From contig AP017424.1 of the NCBI GenBank assembly GCA_002355495.1, forward strand, positions 6,451,501-6,515,500: a stretch of 64,000 bases of DNA, read 5' to 3'. Source of the stretch: Streptomyces laurentii. GTDB lineage: Bacteria; Actinomycetota; Actinomycetes; Streptomycetales; Streptomycetaceae. This document shows, one piece after another, positions 1-8,759 of the stretch (position 1 is its first letter; each line of letters opens with the position of its first letter). The notes below the pieces were generated by a model. That model was not told where the DNA came from. It searched no databases and worked only from the letters and a program-made list of their open reading frames with translations. Position numbers and translations under genes: made by a program.

Positions 1-793
1 TCCGGGTGGCCTGCCCGGCCTCGGTCCGCGGATTCTCGATCTGGCCCGGAATGTTCGCGTATCCGGTGCCGTCCAGGCCGTCGCCGACCGTGGTGGCGAC
101 ATCGACGCCGACGACACGGACGTTCTTCTCCTGGAGGGCGCCGATCGTGTCGTCGATGCTGTGGCCGAGGCTGGGGCTGTGGCTGGAGGCGTCGCTGACG
201 AGGACGACGACCGGGCTGGATCCCTCACGGAAGACGGTCTGCCCGTCGGCCCCGTTGGCGATCTGCCACAGGCCGTTGATCCAGTCCTCCGACGGGCCCA
301 TGCTGCCTCTGCCGAGCGTGATGTCGAGGGCATCCACGCCCTCGCCCAGCAGCTTGTCGTCCTGGGTGAGCGCCGCGGTGACCTTGAAACCCGCGCCAGG
401 GTCGACCTGCTGGTCGCCGAAGGTAGCCACCGCGAACCGGGCGTCCGGCTGCGCCGACCGCACTTTCGTGATGATTTTCGACAATCCCGTACGTACGCCC
501 GTTTGTACGTCTTCCATGCTCAGCGTCCCGTCCACCAGCAGCACCACCTCCGGCCGAGGCGGCACCACCGGCGTCAGGACCCGCTTGTCGACCGCGAGGG
601 ACTGTCCCGGGTCCAGGGCCCTGGTCACGCTGGGGGGTGTCACCGGCGGTATGGGCCGATCCGGATCGGCCGAAGGCACTGCCATGGCGGACGTGCTCGC
701 CGGGATCGTGCCCGCGGCGAGCAGCAACAGGGCGGCGAGGACGGTGCGCCCCGTGCCCTTGGACCTGCCGGCCGGCGACTGGAACCAGCGCAC
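1..793 (-). CDS. Secreted von Willebrand factor type A domain protein (3' end outside window)
   Basis: The reverse strand from a GTG at 793 encodes MRWFQSPAGRSKGTGRTVLA, then a hydrophobic run ending near ASTSAMA, a plausible signal peptide. GAGGGGG lies 7 nt upstream of the GTG. A vWA domain follows: VVLLVDGTLSMED (a MIDAS-like DxTxS variant of DxSxS), then AVATFGDQ and VVVLVSDASS strands. The protein is probably exported and binds a ligand or metal through its vWA fold; the T in place of the first MIDAS Ser is conservative. It continues beyond base 1, so length and C-terminal domains are unknown. It lies upstream of no other gene on this strand but is near a LuxR regulator and the eCIS-type genes at 1883-4216. 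Family call is firm; role is inferred only. Confidence 0.8.
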   Translation of the reverse strand, partial: MRWFQSPAGRSKGTGRTVLAALLLLAAGTIPASTSAMAVPSADPDRPIPPVTPPSVTRALDPGQSLAVDKRVLTPVVPPRPEVVLLVDGTLSMEDVQTGVRTGLSKIITKVRSAQPDARFAVATFGDQQVDPGAGFKVTAALTQDDKLLGEGVDALDITLGRGSMGPSEDWINGLWQIANGADGQTVFREGSSPVVVLVSDASSHSPSLGHSIDDTIGALQEKNVRVVGVDVATTVGDGLDGTGYANIPGQIENPRTEAGQATR

Positions 794-920
794 GGAACAA
801 CCCCCTCGCCCCTGACGGTCTTCCGCCCGAGGATCGCGCACCCGGCCCGGCCTGTCCCGTACGCGAAGTCCCGTACGAGGGAAGCCCGAGGTGCCCCAAC
901 GGGCAACAGTCGAGCCTCGC

Positions 921-969
921 GCCACCCGCCACCCGCCACCCGCCACCCGCCACCCGCCACCCGCCGCCC
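921..969. repeat. Tandem 7-mer repeat (GCCACCC)x7
   Basis: Seven head-to-tail copies of GCCACCC, the last with one change (GCCGCCC), in the gap between the vWA gene and the 3' end of the LuxR-type gene. It is a simple-sequence repeat with no spacers, so not CRISPR. Confidence 0.9.
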
Positions 970-978
970 GTTCCCGGA

Positions 979-1608
979 TCAGATCAGTCCCTGCCGCATC
1001 GCGTACGCCACCGCATGCGAGCGGTTGCGCAGCTGCAGCCGGGTGATGACCGCGTGCAGCACGTTCTTGATGGTGCGTTCCGAGTACGAGAGCTTCGCCG
1101 CGATGTCCGCCGTGTCGTAGCCCTCCGCCACCAGCCGCAGGACGTCCACCTCGCGCGCCGCGAGCCCGGTGAAGTGCAGCCCGCGCGGCCCGAGGACTTG
1201 GCCCTGGAGCCGGCCGACCTCCTCCAGGAGCCGTCCCACCAGGTCGGACGGCAGATGCCCGGCGCCCTTCGCGACCGTACCGATCACGTGCACCAGGTGC
1301 TCCGGGGTCGCCTCCGCGCGCCGGATCACCCCCGCGACCCCGCACTCCGCCGCGCTCACCAGCTTCTGCTCGTCGATGTCGGTGGTCACCAGCACCGTCC
1401 TGGCCGTACTGGTCCGCCGGATGTGCCGCAGCAGCCGCAGCACCTCCTCGTCGACCGCGTCGACGACCAGCACGACGACCTCGGGCGCCGGATCGGCGTT
1501 CTCGCTCCATTCGGTGACCGTGATCTCCGGACGGGCCCGCAGCTGACTCGTCACCCCCGCCTGCGAGATCGGGTCCTGCGCCCGCAGCGCCACAGTCGTT
1601 CGTTCCAT
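979..1608 (-). CDS. LuxR-family response-regulator-like transcription factor
   Basis: About 209 residues starting MERTTVALRAQDPISQAGV. I chose the ATG at 1608 because GGGGGAG sits 7 nt upstream; the in-frame ATG six bases earlier overlaps that Shine-Dalgarno. The N-terminal half has receiver-like topology (VVVLVVDAVDEEVLRLLRHI, then VLVTTDI) without a clear phospho-acceptor Asp pocket, so it may be an atypical receiver. The C-terminal HTH is typical LuxR/NarL: GLAAREVDVLRLVAEGYDTA, IAAKLSYSERTIKNVLHAVI. It most likely controls neighbouring genes; LuxR regulators of this kind sit at the edge of Streptomyces eCIS loci (family knowledge). Target and signal are unknown. Confidence 0.85.
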   Translation of the reverse strand: MERTTVALRAQDPISQAGVTSQLRARPEITVTEWSENADPAPEVVVLVVDAVDEEVLRLLRHIRRTSTARTVLVTTDIDEQKLVSAAECGVAGVIRRAEATPEHLVHVIGTVAKGAGHLPSDLVGRLLEEVGRLQGQVLGPRGLHFTGLAAREVDVLRLVAEGYDTADIAAKLSYSERTIKNVLHAVITRLQLRNRSHAVAYAMRQGLI

Positions 1609-1882
1609 GGTCATGCTCCCCCGGTGGAGGCGACCGCCCGCGCGCGTGCTGATGAGGTGTCCCACCGGAACCGAGTGCGACACCAGGCAAACCCGTCACG
1701 GCCGCCGGCGTTCAGAACACTGGAATTCGTCGACAACGCCGGTCTCATGCGTCATTCGGCGGTCTGGAAATGCCCTGCCACCCCGGCATGAAACGCCGCT
1801 CGCAGGTTTGGGCACCGAATCTGCCCGAATGTGTTCCTTCTCTGGCGATGCTGTGGAGCGGCCCGAGCCCTACGGTGCGCCC

Positions 1883-3226
1883 ATGAGTCTTACGGCCAGC
1901 CTCGACGCGACCTCCGTCACCGCCGTACCGGGTGACGAGACGCGCCTGCCCCTCCAGGTCCGCAACTCCGGCTCCACCGTGGAGGAATACCGCTTCGAGG
2001 TGGCCGGGGCCTGTGCCGCCTGGGCGACGGTCGAACCCGCGAACCTCTCCCTCTACCCCGGCGACACGGCGACCGTGTCCGTCACCTTCCGGCCGCCCCG
2101 CGACTCCACGGTGCTCGCCGGCGAGACCCCCTTCGGGGTCCGCGTCATCCCCACCAGCGACCACGCCGAACCGGTCGTCCCGGAAGGCACGGTGGCGGTC
2201 GCGCCGTTCACCGAGGTCACCGCCGAACTGGTGCCGCGCGGCTCGCACGGCGTACGGCGCGGCGCGCACAAGATCGCGGTCGACAACCGGGGCAACGCCC
2301 CGCTCACCGTCGGCCTCGCCGCCCGCGCCGGCACCGAACGCACCCGGATCACCTTCGACCGCCCCGACCTGCGCATCGAACCCGGCCGGGCCTCGTTTGC
2401 CGAGCTGCGCGTCAAGCCCGGGCGGCTCCTGTGGCGCGGCACCGCCGTCACGCACACCTTCCAGGCCGTCGTTGCCACGCCCGCGCCCGAGGGCGAGGAA
2501 CCGGCCGCCCCGGTCCTCCTCGACGGCTCCTACCAGCAGGAGGCGATCCTGCCGCGCTGGCTGCCGCGCGCCGTGATCCTCGCCTGCGTCCTCGCGCTGG
2601 CCTGCGTCGGCCTCTGGTACGGGCTGCTGCGCCCGGCCGTGAAGTCCGCGGCCCGCGAGGCCATCACCCCCGAGGTCATCGCCTCCGCCACCTCCGACCC
2701 CGCCAAGAACGGCGGCCAGTCGGCAGGTCGGACGGGCGGCCAGGGCGGCGGGAAGACCGGGGGCGCGGGCGGTGGCGGAGCGTCGGCGACCCCGACCCCG
2801 ACCGTGAGCGTCAAGCCCTCCGCCCCGGCCACGCCCAAGCCCGGCACCGGGCCGCTTCCGCCGGCCGTGCCCACCAGTGCCCAGGTCAGGGTCAGGGACA
2901 GCGTCGGCGGCGGGGCGAGCAGCGACACGGCGCTCACCGTGCCCGCCAAGAAGACCTTCCGGGTCACCGACATCGTCGTCCAGAACCCGCAGGGCGACGC
3001 CGGATCCGTCGTCGTCACGGTCGGCCAGCGGACCTTCAGCCTCGCCCTGGAGAACTTCCGCGACTCGGACTACCACTTCGTCTCCCCGATCGTGGTGCCG
3101 GCCGGCAGCCGGCTGACCATGACGGTCGACTGCCGCAAGGTCGGCCGTCCGGTCAACGCCCCGACGCCCAGCCGCTGTTCGGTGTCGATGTTCGCCGGCG
3201 GCACGATGCAGCAGATCAAGCCCTGA
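1883..3226 (+). CDS. Membrane-anchored Ig-like ('hydrolytic') protein
   Basis: 447 residues from ATG 1883. Residues 1-200 form beta-rich Ig/NEW3-like repeats (GDETRLPLQVRNSGSTVEEY, YPGDTATVSVTFRPP, IAVDNRGNAPLTV). A single transmembrane helix spans about residues 229-250 (AVILACVLALACVGLWYGLL). A Gly/Ser/Thr/Pro-rich linker of about 70 residues leads to a C-terminal beta domain of about 110 residues ending TMQQIKP. No catalytic motif is visible, although homologues are often named 'hydrolytic protein'. The topology suggests a cytoplasmic N-domain and an external C-domain, or the reverse. Proteins with this layout occur in Streptomyces contractile-injection loci, and the DUF4157 gene is next to it, so an injection-system accessory role is plausible but inferred. 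Confidence 0.7.
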   Translation: MSLTASLDATSVTAVPGDETRLPLQVRNSGSTVEEYRFEVAGACAAWATVEPANLSLYPGDTATVSVTFRPPRDSTVLAGETPFGVRVIPTSDHAEPVVPEGTVAVAPFTEVTAELVPRGSHGVRRGAHKIAVDNRGNAPLTVGLAARAGTERTRITFDRPDLRIEPGRASFAELRVKPGRLLWRGTAVTHTFQAVVATPAPEGEEPAAPVLLDGSYQQEAILPRWLPRAVILACVLALACVGLWYGLLRPAVKSAAREAITPEVIASATSDPAKNGGQSAGRTGGQGGGKTGGAGGGGASATPTPTVSVKPSAPATPKPGTGPLPPAVPTSAQVRVRDSVGGGASSDTALTVPAKKTFRVTDIVVQNPQGDAGSVVVTVGQRTFSLALENFRDSDYHFVSPIVVPAGSRLTMTVDCRKVGRPVNAPTPSRCSVSMFAGGTMQQIKP

Positions 3227-3250
3227 ACCCGCGGCCGGGGTCGAGGAATC

Positions 3251-3294
3251 GGCCCCGGCCCCGGCCCCGGCCCCGGCCCCGGCCCCGGCCCCGG
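3251..3294. repeat. Tandem hexamer repeat (GGCCCC)x7
   Basis: Seven perfect GGCCCC units plus a trailing GG lie between the convergent genes ending at 3226 and 3302. It is a low-complexity spacer; no stem-loop terminator is seen in this gap. Confidence 0.9.
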
Positions 3295-3301
3295 TCAAGG
3301 C

Positions 3302-4216
3302 TCAGGCAGGCGGCGCCTCTTCTTCCTCCTCGGCGCCGCCTTCCGCCGCCCGCTGGACGAAGGAGCCCTGGACGTCGGCGGGTTGCTCGTCCTCGTCCTC
3401 CGTCGCGGCCCGCTGGACGGCGGGCGCCGCGGCGGCTGGCGCGGGACCGGCCGCGGCCGCCGGCTCGGGAGCGGCGACCGGCGCCGGATCGGCGGTCACC
3501 CGCTCCGCGTTGGCGACGGCCTCCCGCTCGAACCGGTCCGACGGATCGCTCACCCGGATCCCGCCCGGCGCCTCGGTCCCGTCGACCGGCCCGCTGCGCT
3601 GCTGGATCACATGCGTGAGCTCGTGCGCCAGCGTCGTGCGCCCCTGCGACGACGACGGATCGTAGGCGTCCCGCTGGAACACCACGTTGTTGCCCACCGT
3701 GTACGCGTGCGCCCCGATGCCCTTGGCGGACGCGTCGGCCGCGGTGTCGGTGTGGATCCGTACGTCGGAGAAGTCGGCGCCCATCCGCGCCTCCATGTCG
3801 CCGCGGGTGTCCGTGTCGAGCGGCTGTCCGCCGCCCGAGGCCAGCACGTCGTGGACCGGCGACCGCGCGCCCGGCGTCTCGGCCGGCTCGGCCTCCGCGA
3901 CCTCCGCGGCCTCCTCGATGTGCTTCGCCCCGGCGGACCGGCTGCGCTGCACCATCGCCCCGACCGCCCCGTTGCCCACCGCCCGTTGGAGTACACCGAG
4001 GCCGGACGCCCCGACGACGTCCGTACGGCCCGCCGCGGCGGCCTCGAAGAGCCGGGCGGTCCCCGGGCCGTCGTCCCGGACACCGGAGCCACGCTCCCCG
4101 TCCAGGTGCCGGTCGTGCTCGTGCTCCGCCTGGAAGTCGTGGGCGGAATCGTGGTCGTGGTCCTGGTCGTGACCGTGCTCGTGGTCGTGCTGCCGGTCCT
4201 GTTCGTACGCGCTCAT
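3302..4216 (-). CDS. DUF4157 domain protein with HELTH zinc-protease motif (eCIS-associated type)
   Basis: 304 residues; ATG at 4216 with GGGGAG six bases upstream. Residues 8-38 are extremely His/Asp/Glu-rich (HDHEHGHDQDHDHDSAHD), which suggests metal binding. Residues 75-91 carry the LQRAVGNGAV motif and residues 130-206 the DUF4157 domain with HELTH at 198-202, the HExxH signature of zinc metallopeptidases. The tail is Ala/Pro-rich, has several VQRAA motifs and ends in a run of Glu. DUF4157 domains are a hallmark of proteins loaded into or linked with extracellular contractile injection systems (established). It faces away from the adenosine deaminase gene. Whether it is a cargo, a processing protease or a leader domain cannot be told from sequence. 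Confidence 0.85.
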   Translation of the reverse strand: MSAYEQDRQHDHEHGHDQDHDHDSAHDFQAEHEHDRHLDGERGSGVRDDGPGTARLFEAAAAGRTDVVGASGLGVLQRAVGNGAVGAMVQRSRSAGAKHIEEAAEVAEAEPAETPGARSPVHDVLASGGGQPLDTDTRGDMEARMGADFSDVRIHTDTAADASAKGIGAHAYTVGNNVVFQRDAYDPSSSQGRTTLAHELTHVIQQRSGPVDGTEAPGGIRVSDPSDRFEREAVANAERVTADPAPVAAPEPAAAAGPAPAAAAPAVQRAATEDEDEQPADVQGSFVQRAAEGGAEEEEEAPPA

Positions 4217-4550
4217 CGTCGGCTCCCCGCGGGTGACGGACGGTGCTCCGGGCGGCGCGCGGCCGCCCCGCTCCCCAGCCTGGTCACCGGCCGGTGCCCC
4301 GTCCAGTCCGGTCCCCGGCCGTCGGGTGCACGAAGCGCTGCCCGTTCGGGCAGGGCGCGGTGGACAGCCGCACGGGCAGAGCTACAGGCAGCGGCACGGA
4401 CGGAGGGACGGGCAGGTGTGGACCGGAGCAACAGAAGCCCGCCGTACGGGCCTTCGCACGCGTTTCCCGGGATCCCTCGTGCGGGTGGAGTAACGCGGGA
4501 GCGGCGTCGAATAAGCCCGGACGGAGCGGCTCGCTCGCGATCATGCCCGG
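4217..4550. promoter_or_regulatory. Divergent intergenic region (334 bp)
   Basis: It separates the DUF4157 gene (leftward) from the adenosine deaminase gene (rightward), so it must hold both promoters. I see no convincing -35/-10 pair, palindrome or small ORF with coding character. ORFs here on both strands have proline/arginine shadow composition. Confidence 0.4.
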
Positions 4551-6233
4551 GTGACCCCTTCCCCTCTCGACCGGCCGACCGGTCGCCGCACCCCGCGCAC
4601 GGCCGGAGCCCTCGCCGCCCTGGCCGCCCTGTGCGTCCTCCCCGCCCCGGCCGCCGTCGCCGCGCCCGCCGCGCCCGCCGCGCCCGCGGTTCCCGGCGCC
4701 CTGGCCGCGCCGGCGCCCGGCGCACCCGCCGTTCCCGCCGCCGCGCCTGCCTCGCCCGCTGTGCCGTCCACGCCGGGGGAGACCGGCGCCGAGGCCCGGC
4801 TTGCCGCGCTCCGAGGCCGACCCGAGGCGCTGCGCCGCTTCTTCGCCGCCCTCCCCAAGGGCGGTGAGCTGCACAACCACCTCTCCGGCGCCGTCACCAC
4901 CGAGTACCTCATCGAACTCGCAGCCGAGGACGGTCTCTGCGTCGAACTGGCCACCGGGAAGGCCGTGCGGCCCCCGTGCGGTCCCGGAACCCGGGCCGCC
5001 GCCGACGCCCGCACCGACCCCGAACTGCGCACGATGCTGCTGCGGGCCTGGTCCATGGAGGACTTCCCGGCCGGGCAGTCCGGCCACGACCACTTCTTCG
5101 ACACCTTCGACAAGTTCGGCGAGGTCACCGCGAGCCACCGGGGCAAGATGCTGGCCTCCGTCGCCGACGGCATCGCCCGGCAGAACCAGTTCTACCTGGA
5201 GACCATGGTCACCCCGGCCTCGGACGCCTCCAAGAAGCTGGCCTCCCAGGTCGGCTGGGACGCCGACCTGGCCAAGCTGCACGACAAGCTCGTCGCCGGC
5301 GGGAAACTCGACCGGGTCGTCGACCAGGCCGTCCAGGAGGCCGACGAGTCGGACGCGGAGTTCCGCCGCGAGTCCGCCTGCGGCACCGACCGGCAGCGCC
5401 CCGGCTGCGGCCTGACCATCCGCTGGATCTCCCAGGTGTCGCGCGGCAGTTCACGCGAGCGGGTGTTCACGCAGATGGCCACGGCCATGCGCCTGGAGGA
5501 GCGCGACCCGCGGTTCGTCGCCGTCAACCTCGTCCAGCCGGAGGACTGGGACAGCTCCTTGGAGAACTACAGCCTCCAGATGCGGATGCTGAAATACCTC
5601 AAGAGCGTCTACCCCAAGGCCCACATCACCCTGCACTCCGGTGAGTTGTGGCCCGGACTCGTCAAGCCCGAGCACCTCACCTTCCACATCCGCGACGCGG
5701 TGGACGTGGCCGGCGCCCAGCGGATCGGGCACGGCGTCGACCTCGTCCACGAGACCGGCTGGCAGCGCCTCACCGGCACCATGGCCCAGCGCGAGATCGC
5801 CGTGGAGGTGCCGTTCACCAGCAACGCCCAGATTCTTGGCGTCAAGGGCGACGACCACGCCTTCGTGCGGTACCGCGAGCGCGGCGTGCCCGTCGTGCTG
5901 GCCACCGACGACCCCGGCGTCTCCCGTATCGACATCACCCACGAGTACCAGTACGCCGCCGAGACCTACCGCCTCGGCTACCGCGACCTGAAGGACATGG
6001 CACGGGCGTCCCTGGAGTACGCCTTCCTGCCCGGTACGAGCCTGTGGCAGGGCAACCCGACCCGCGACGGCTACCGCCAGGCCCGCGCCTGCCGCTCCGA
6101 GGACCCCGGCAACGCCTACCCCGGCAAGGCATGCAAGCGTCTCCTCGACGGCAGCGCGAAGGCCCGGCTCCAGTGGGACCAGGAGGCCGCGTTCGTCGCG
6201 TTCGAGAAGTGGGCGGCGACCGGCCGCCGGTGA
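4551..6233 (+). CDS. Secreted adenosine deaminase-like amidohydrolase
   Basis: 560 residues from GTG 4551. Residues 15-38 look like a signal peptide, followed by about 40 residues of Ala/Pro spacer. The metal-dependent deaminase fold begins at 108-110 (ELHNHLSGAV, metal-binding HxH) and continues with LHSGE, RIGHGVDL and the ATDDPGVSRI metal-binding Asp motif near the C-terminus, matching adenosine deaminases of the ADGF-like secreted type. It should hydrolyse adenosine, or a related nucleoside, to inosine outside the cell. The gene stands alone and ends in a strong bidirectional hairpin (6249-6291). Four Cys in the 130-290 region could form disulfides. Substrate is inferred from the family. 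Confidence 0.85.
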   Translation: MTPSPLDRPTGRRTPRTAGALAALAALCVLPAPAAVAAPAAPAAPAVPGALAAPAPGAPAVPAAAPASPAVPSTPGETGAEARLAALRGRPEALRRFFAALPKGGELHNHLSGAVTTEYLIELAAEDGLCVELATGKAVRPPCGPGTRAAADARTDPELRTMLLRAWSMEDFPAGQSGHDHFFDTFDKFGEVTASHRGKMLASVADGIARQNQFYLETMVTPASDASKKLASQVGWDADLAKLHDKLVAGGKLDRVVDQAVQEADESDAEFRRESACGTDRQRPGCGLTIRWISQVSRGSSRERVFTQMATAMRLEERDPRFVAVNLVQPEDWDSSLENYSLQMRMLKYLKSVYPKAHITLHSGELWPGLVKPEHLTFHIRDAVDVAGAQRIGHGVDLVHETGWQRLTGTMAQREIAVEVPFTSNAQILGVKGDDHAFVRYRERGVPVVLATDDPGVSRIDITHEYQYAAETYRLGYRDLKDMARASLEYAFLPGTSLWQGNPTRDGYRQARACRSEDPGNAYPGKACKRLLDGSAKARLQWDQEAAFVAFEKWAATGRR

Positions 6234-6248
6234 CGCGTCACCTCGTAC

Positions 6249-6291
6249 GTACGGCTGCCCCGCACCGAAGCACGGTGCGGGGCAGCCGTAC
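6249..6291. terminator. Bidirectional terminator hairpin
   Basis: Perfect 19-bp arms (6249-6267 and 6273-6291) with a 5-nt loop (aagca) sit between the converging adenosine deaminase and helR genes. There is no U-tract, as is usual in streptomycetes. Confidence 0.9.
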
Positions 6292-6303
6292 GCCGGCGAT
6301 ACC

Positions 6304-8517
6304 TCAGCAGTCGTCGGTCAGCACGACCAGCTGCCGCGTGGCCCGGGTCATCGCCACATACCGGTCGACCGCGCCCGCCACGCCCGTGCCGAATCGTTCC
6401 GGCTCGACGATGACGACCAGGTCGAACTCCAGGCCCTTCGCCAGCCGCGGGCTCAGCGAGCGGACCCGCGGCCGCTCGCGGAACGCGGGAGCCCCGATCA
6501 CACAGGCGACGCCCTCGGCGTGCTCCGCCAGCCAGCCGTCGAGCACCGACTCCAGCTCCGCCACCCGGCCGCGGCCCACCGGAATTCCCGAACCGCGCAC
6601 CGACGTCGGCACGTTCGCGTCCGGCAGCGCCGCCCGGATGACCGGCTCGGCCTCGGCCATCACCTCTTCCGGGGTGCGGTAGTTGATGCTCAGCGAGGTC
6701 TGCTCGATCCGGTCGAAGCCGACCCGCTCCAGCCGCTCCCGCCACGACTCGGTGAAGCCCTCCCGGGCCTGCGCGCGGTCGCCGACGATGGTGAAGCTGC
6801 GGGACGGGCAGCGCCGCATCAGCATCCGCCACTCCGCGTCGGTGAGTTCCTGCGCCTCGTCCACCACGATGTGCCCGAACGGCCCGTCCAGCGGATCCCG
6901 CCGTTCGCCCGTCAGCGCCGCCTCGTCGATCAGGGTCGTCTGGAGGTCCTGGCCGTGCAGCATGGTCACCGCCCCCTCGCCGTCGGGGTCGGCCCGCACG
7001 ATGTCCTCGATGACCCGGGCCATGCGGGCGCGCTCGGCGGCGGCCTCCGCCTCGCGCTGACGCTGCCGCCGGGACGCCTTGGGATCACCGAGCCGCTGCC
7101 GGGCCGCGTCGAGGAACGGCAGGTCGGACACGGTCCACGCCTGGGGCTCGGCACGCTGGAGCGCGCGGACCTCCTCCGGCGCGAGCCAGGGCGCGCACAT
7201 CCGCAGATACGCGGGTACGGACCACAGGTCGCCGACCAGATCGGCCGCCTCCAGCAGCGGCCAGGACCGGTCGAGCGTGCCGACCAGTTCCTTGTCGTGC
7301 AGCAGCGCCCGGCGCAGCAGCCGCTCCGGAATCGCCTCCTCGTCCTCCTCCTCGCCCCGGCCGTCGTACGCGCGCCCGGCGGTCTGGGCCTCCAGCTTGT
7401 CCCGCAGGATCGCCACCAGCTCGTCCCAGATCCGGCCCCGGGCGTCGTTGTGCGGCGTACCGGGGTCGGGCGCGTCGAACGCCTCGGCCCACTCCCAGGC
7501 GCTCAGCGTCACCGCTCCCCACGGGGTGGTGACCGTCATGTCGTCGACCGGCGGCTCCTCGTAGAAGCGGACGCCCTTCTCGATCGCGCGCACCAGGTCC
7601 ATGGACGACTTCAGCCGCGCCACCTCCGGGTCCGGCTCGGGCACCGCCCCCGTGCCCTCGGCGACGAGGTCCCGCACCGTGCAGGTCCGCACCCCGTCCT
7701 CGCCCAGACTGGGCAGGACATCGGAGACGTACGAGAGATACGGCTGGTGCGGACCGACGAACAGCACGCCGCCGCGCCGCTGCCCGAGCCGCGGGTCGGC
7801 GTGCAGGAGGTACGCCGAGCGGTGCAGGGCGACGACGGTCTTGCCCGTACCGGGGCCGCCGTCCACCACCAGCGGGCCGCGCGAGCCCGCCCGGATGATC
7901 GCGTCCTGGTCGGCCTGGATGGTGGCGAGCACGTCCCGCATCCGCTCCGAGCGGTTGCCGCCGAGGCTCGCGATGAACGCGGACTGGTCGTCGAGCGCGG
8001 CATGCCCGTCGAGCCCGTCGGCGGTGAACACCTCGTCCCAGTAGTCGCCGACCCGGCCGTCGCTCCAGCGGTACCGGCGGCGGCTGGCCAGGCCCATGGG
8101 CCGGGCGTGGGTCGCGGCGAAGAACGGCTCGGCGGCCGGGGCACGCCAGTCGAGCAGCAGCCGGCGGCCGGTGCTGTCGGTGAGCCCGATCCGTCCCACG
8201 TACACGGGGTCGGAGCCGTCCTCGGCGACCATCCGGCCCAGGCACAGATCGAGCCCGAAGCGGCGCAGGGTGCGCAGCCGCGCGGACAGCCGGTGGATCT
8301 CCTGGTCGCGCTCCAGAGCCTCCCGTCCGGCCCCGCCGGGTGCCTTGCGCAGGATGTCGAGCTGGTCGGACACCCCGGCGACGGTCTCGTCCAGGCAGGA
8401 CGCGACGGCCGCGAAGTGGCGCTCGTCGTCGGCGATCAGCGCCGGGTCGGCCTTGGGGGACAGCTGGTCGGACAGAGCGAAAGGACGAAAGGAACTGGTC
8501 GAACTGGTGGCAGGCAA
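6304..8517 (-). CDS. helR: HelR-type RNA polymerase-recycling helicase (rifamycin resistance)
   Basis: A UvrD/HelD-like SF1 ATPase. From a TTG at 8517 it is 737 residues. I chose this start because GGGAG lies 8 nt upstream and the protein then begins shortly before the conserved SDQLSPKADPALIADDERHF. An upstream ATG at 8571 would leave only three bases after the rifamycin-associated repeat and no Shine-Dalgarno. Walker A GGPGTGKTVV is at about residue 220, Walker B VVDEAQELTDAEW later, with INYRTPEE and GLEFDLVVIVEPE helicase motifs near the C-terminus. HelR proteins displace rifamycins from RNA polymerase and recycle stalled enzyme (established). The inverted repeat at 8575-8597 supports helR over the housekeeping HelD. 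Confidence 0.85.
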   Translation of the reverse strand: MPATSSTSSFRPFALSDQLSPKADPALIADDERHFAAVASCLDETVAGVSDQLDILRKAPGGAGREALERDQEIHRLSARLRTLRRFGLDLCLGRMVAEDGSDPVYVGRIGLTDSTGRRLLLDWRAPAAEPFFAATHARPMGLASRRRYRWSDGRVGDYWDEVFTADGLDGHAALDDQSAFIASLGGNRSERMRDVLATIQADQDAIIRAGSRGPLVVDGGPGTGKTVVALHRSAYLLHADPRLGQRRGGVLFVGPHQPYLSYVSDVLPSLGEDGVRTCTVRDLVAEGTGAVPEPDPEVARLKSSMDLVRAIEKGVRFYEEPPVDDMTVTTPWGAVTLSAWEWAEAFDAPDPGTPHNDARGRIWDELVAILRDKLEAQTAGRAYDGRGEEEDEEAIPERLLRRALLHDKELVGTLDRSWPLLEAADLVGDLWSVPAYLRMCAPWLAPEEVRALQRAEPQAWTVSDLPFLDAARQRLGDPKASRRQRQREAEAAAERARMARVIEDIVRADPDGEGAVTMLHGQDLQTTLIDEAALTGERRDPLDGPFGHIVVDEAQELTDAEWRMLMRRCPSRSFTIVGDRAQAREGFTESWRERLERVGFDRIEQTSLSINYRTPEEVMAEAEPVIRAALPDANVPTSVRGSGIPVGRGRVAELESVLDGWLAEHAEGVACVIGAPAFRERPRVRSLSPRLAKGLEFDLVVIVEPERFGTGVAGAVDRYVAMTRATRQLVVLTDDC

Positions 8518-8574
8518 GGATGAAACTCCCGTAATCCGCAGGTCGGGCCTCGGCGTGCGATTCTGCGGCATGAA

Positions 8575-8597
8575 GGGGGCCTTGTGGCAAGGCCCCC
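8575..8597 (-). promoter_or_regulatory. Rifamycin-associated element (RAE) upstream of helR
   Basis: Perfect 10-bp inverted repeat GGGGGCCTTG / CAAGGCCCCC with a TGG centre, 58 bp upstream of the chosen helR start. It closely matches the RAE consensus (GGGGCTTGCGGCAAGGCCCC) known upstream of rifamycin-inactivating genes and helR in actinomycetes. Confidence 0.85.
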
Positions 8598-8759
8598 CTC
8601 GTGCTATACGTTGAACATGGCGAGAGGTGGAGCACACCTGCTCGCCTTTCGTATTCCCGGCACCCTTCACCGGAGCGGTGGGACAGCACGGAAGCGTCGC
8701 CCAGGCGGGCGCGGGAAAACGCCTCGACCAGGCCCTCCGGCCCCCCTGATCATGGCCGC

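Noticed and set aside
921..969. CRISPR-like repetition
   Set aside because: Contiguous 7-mer units without spacers; simple tandem repeat.
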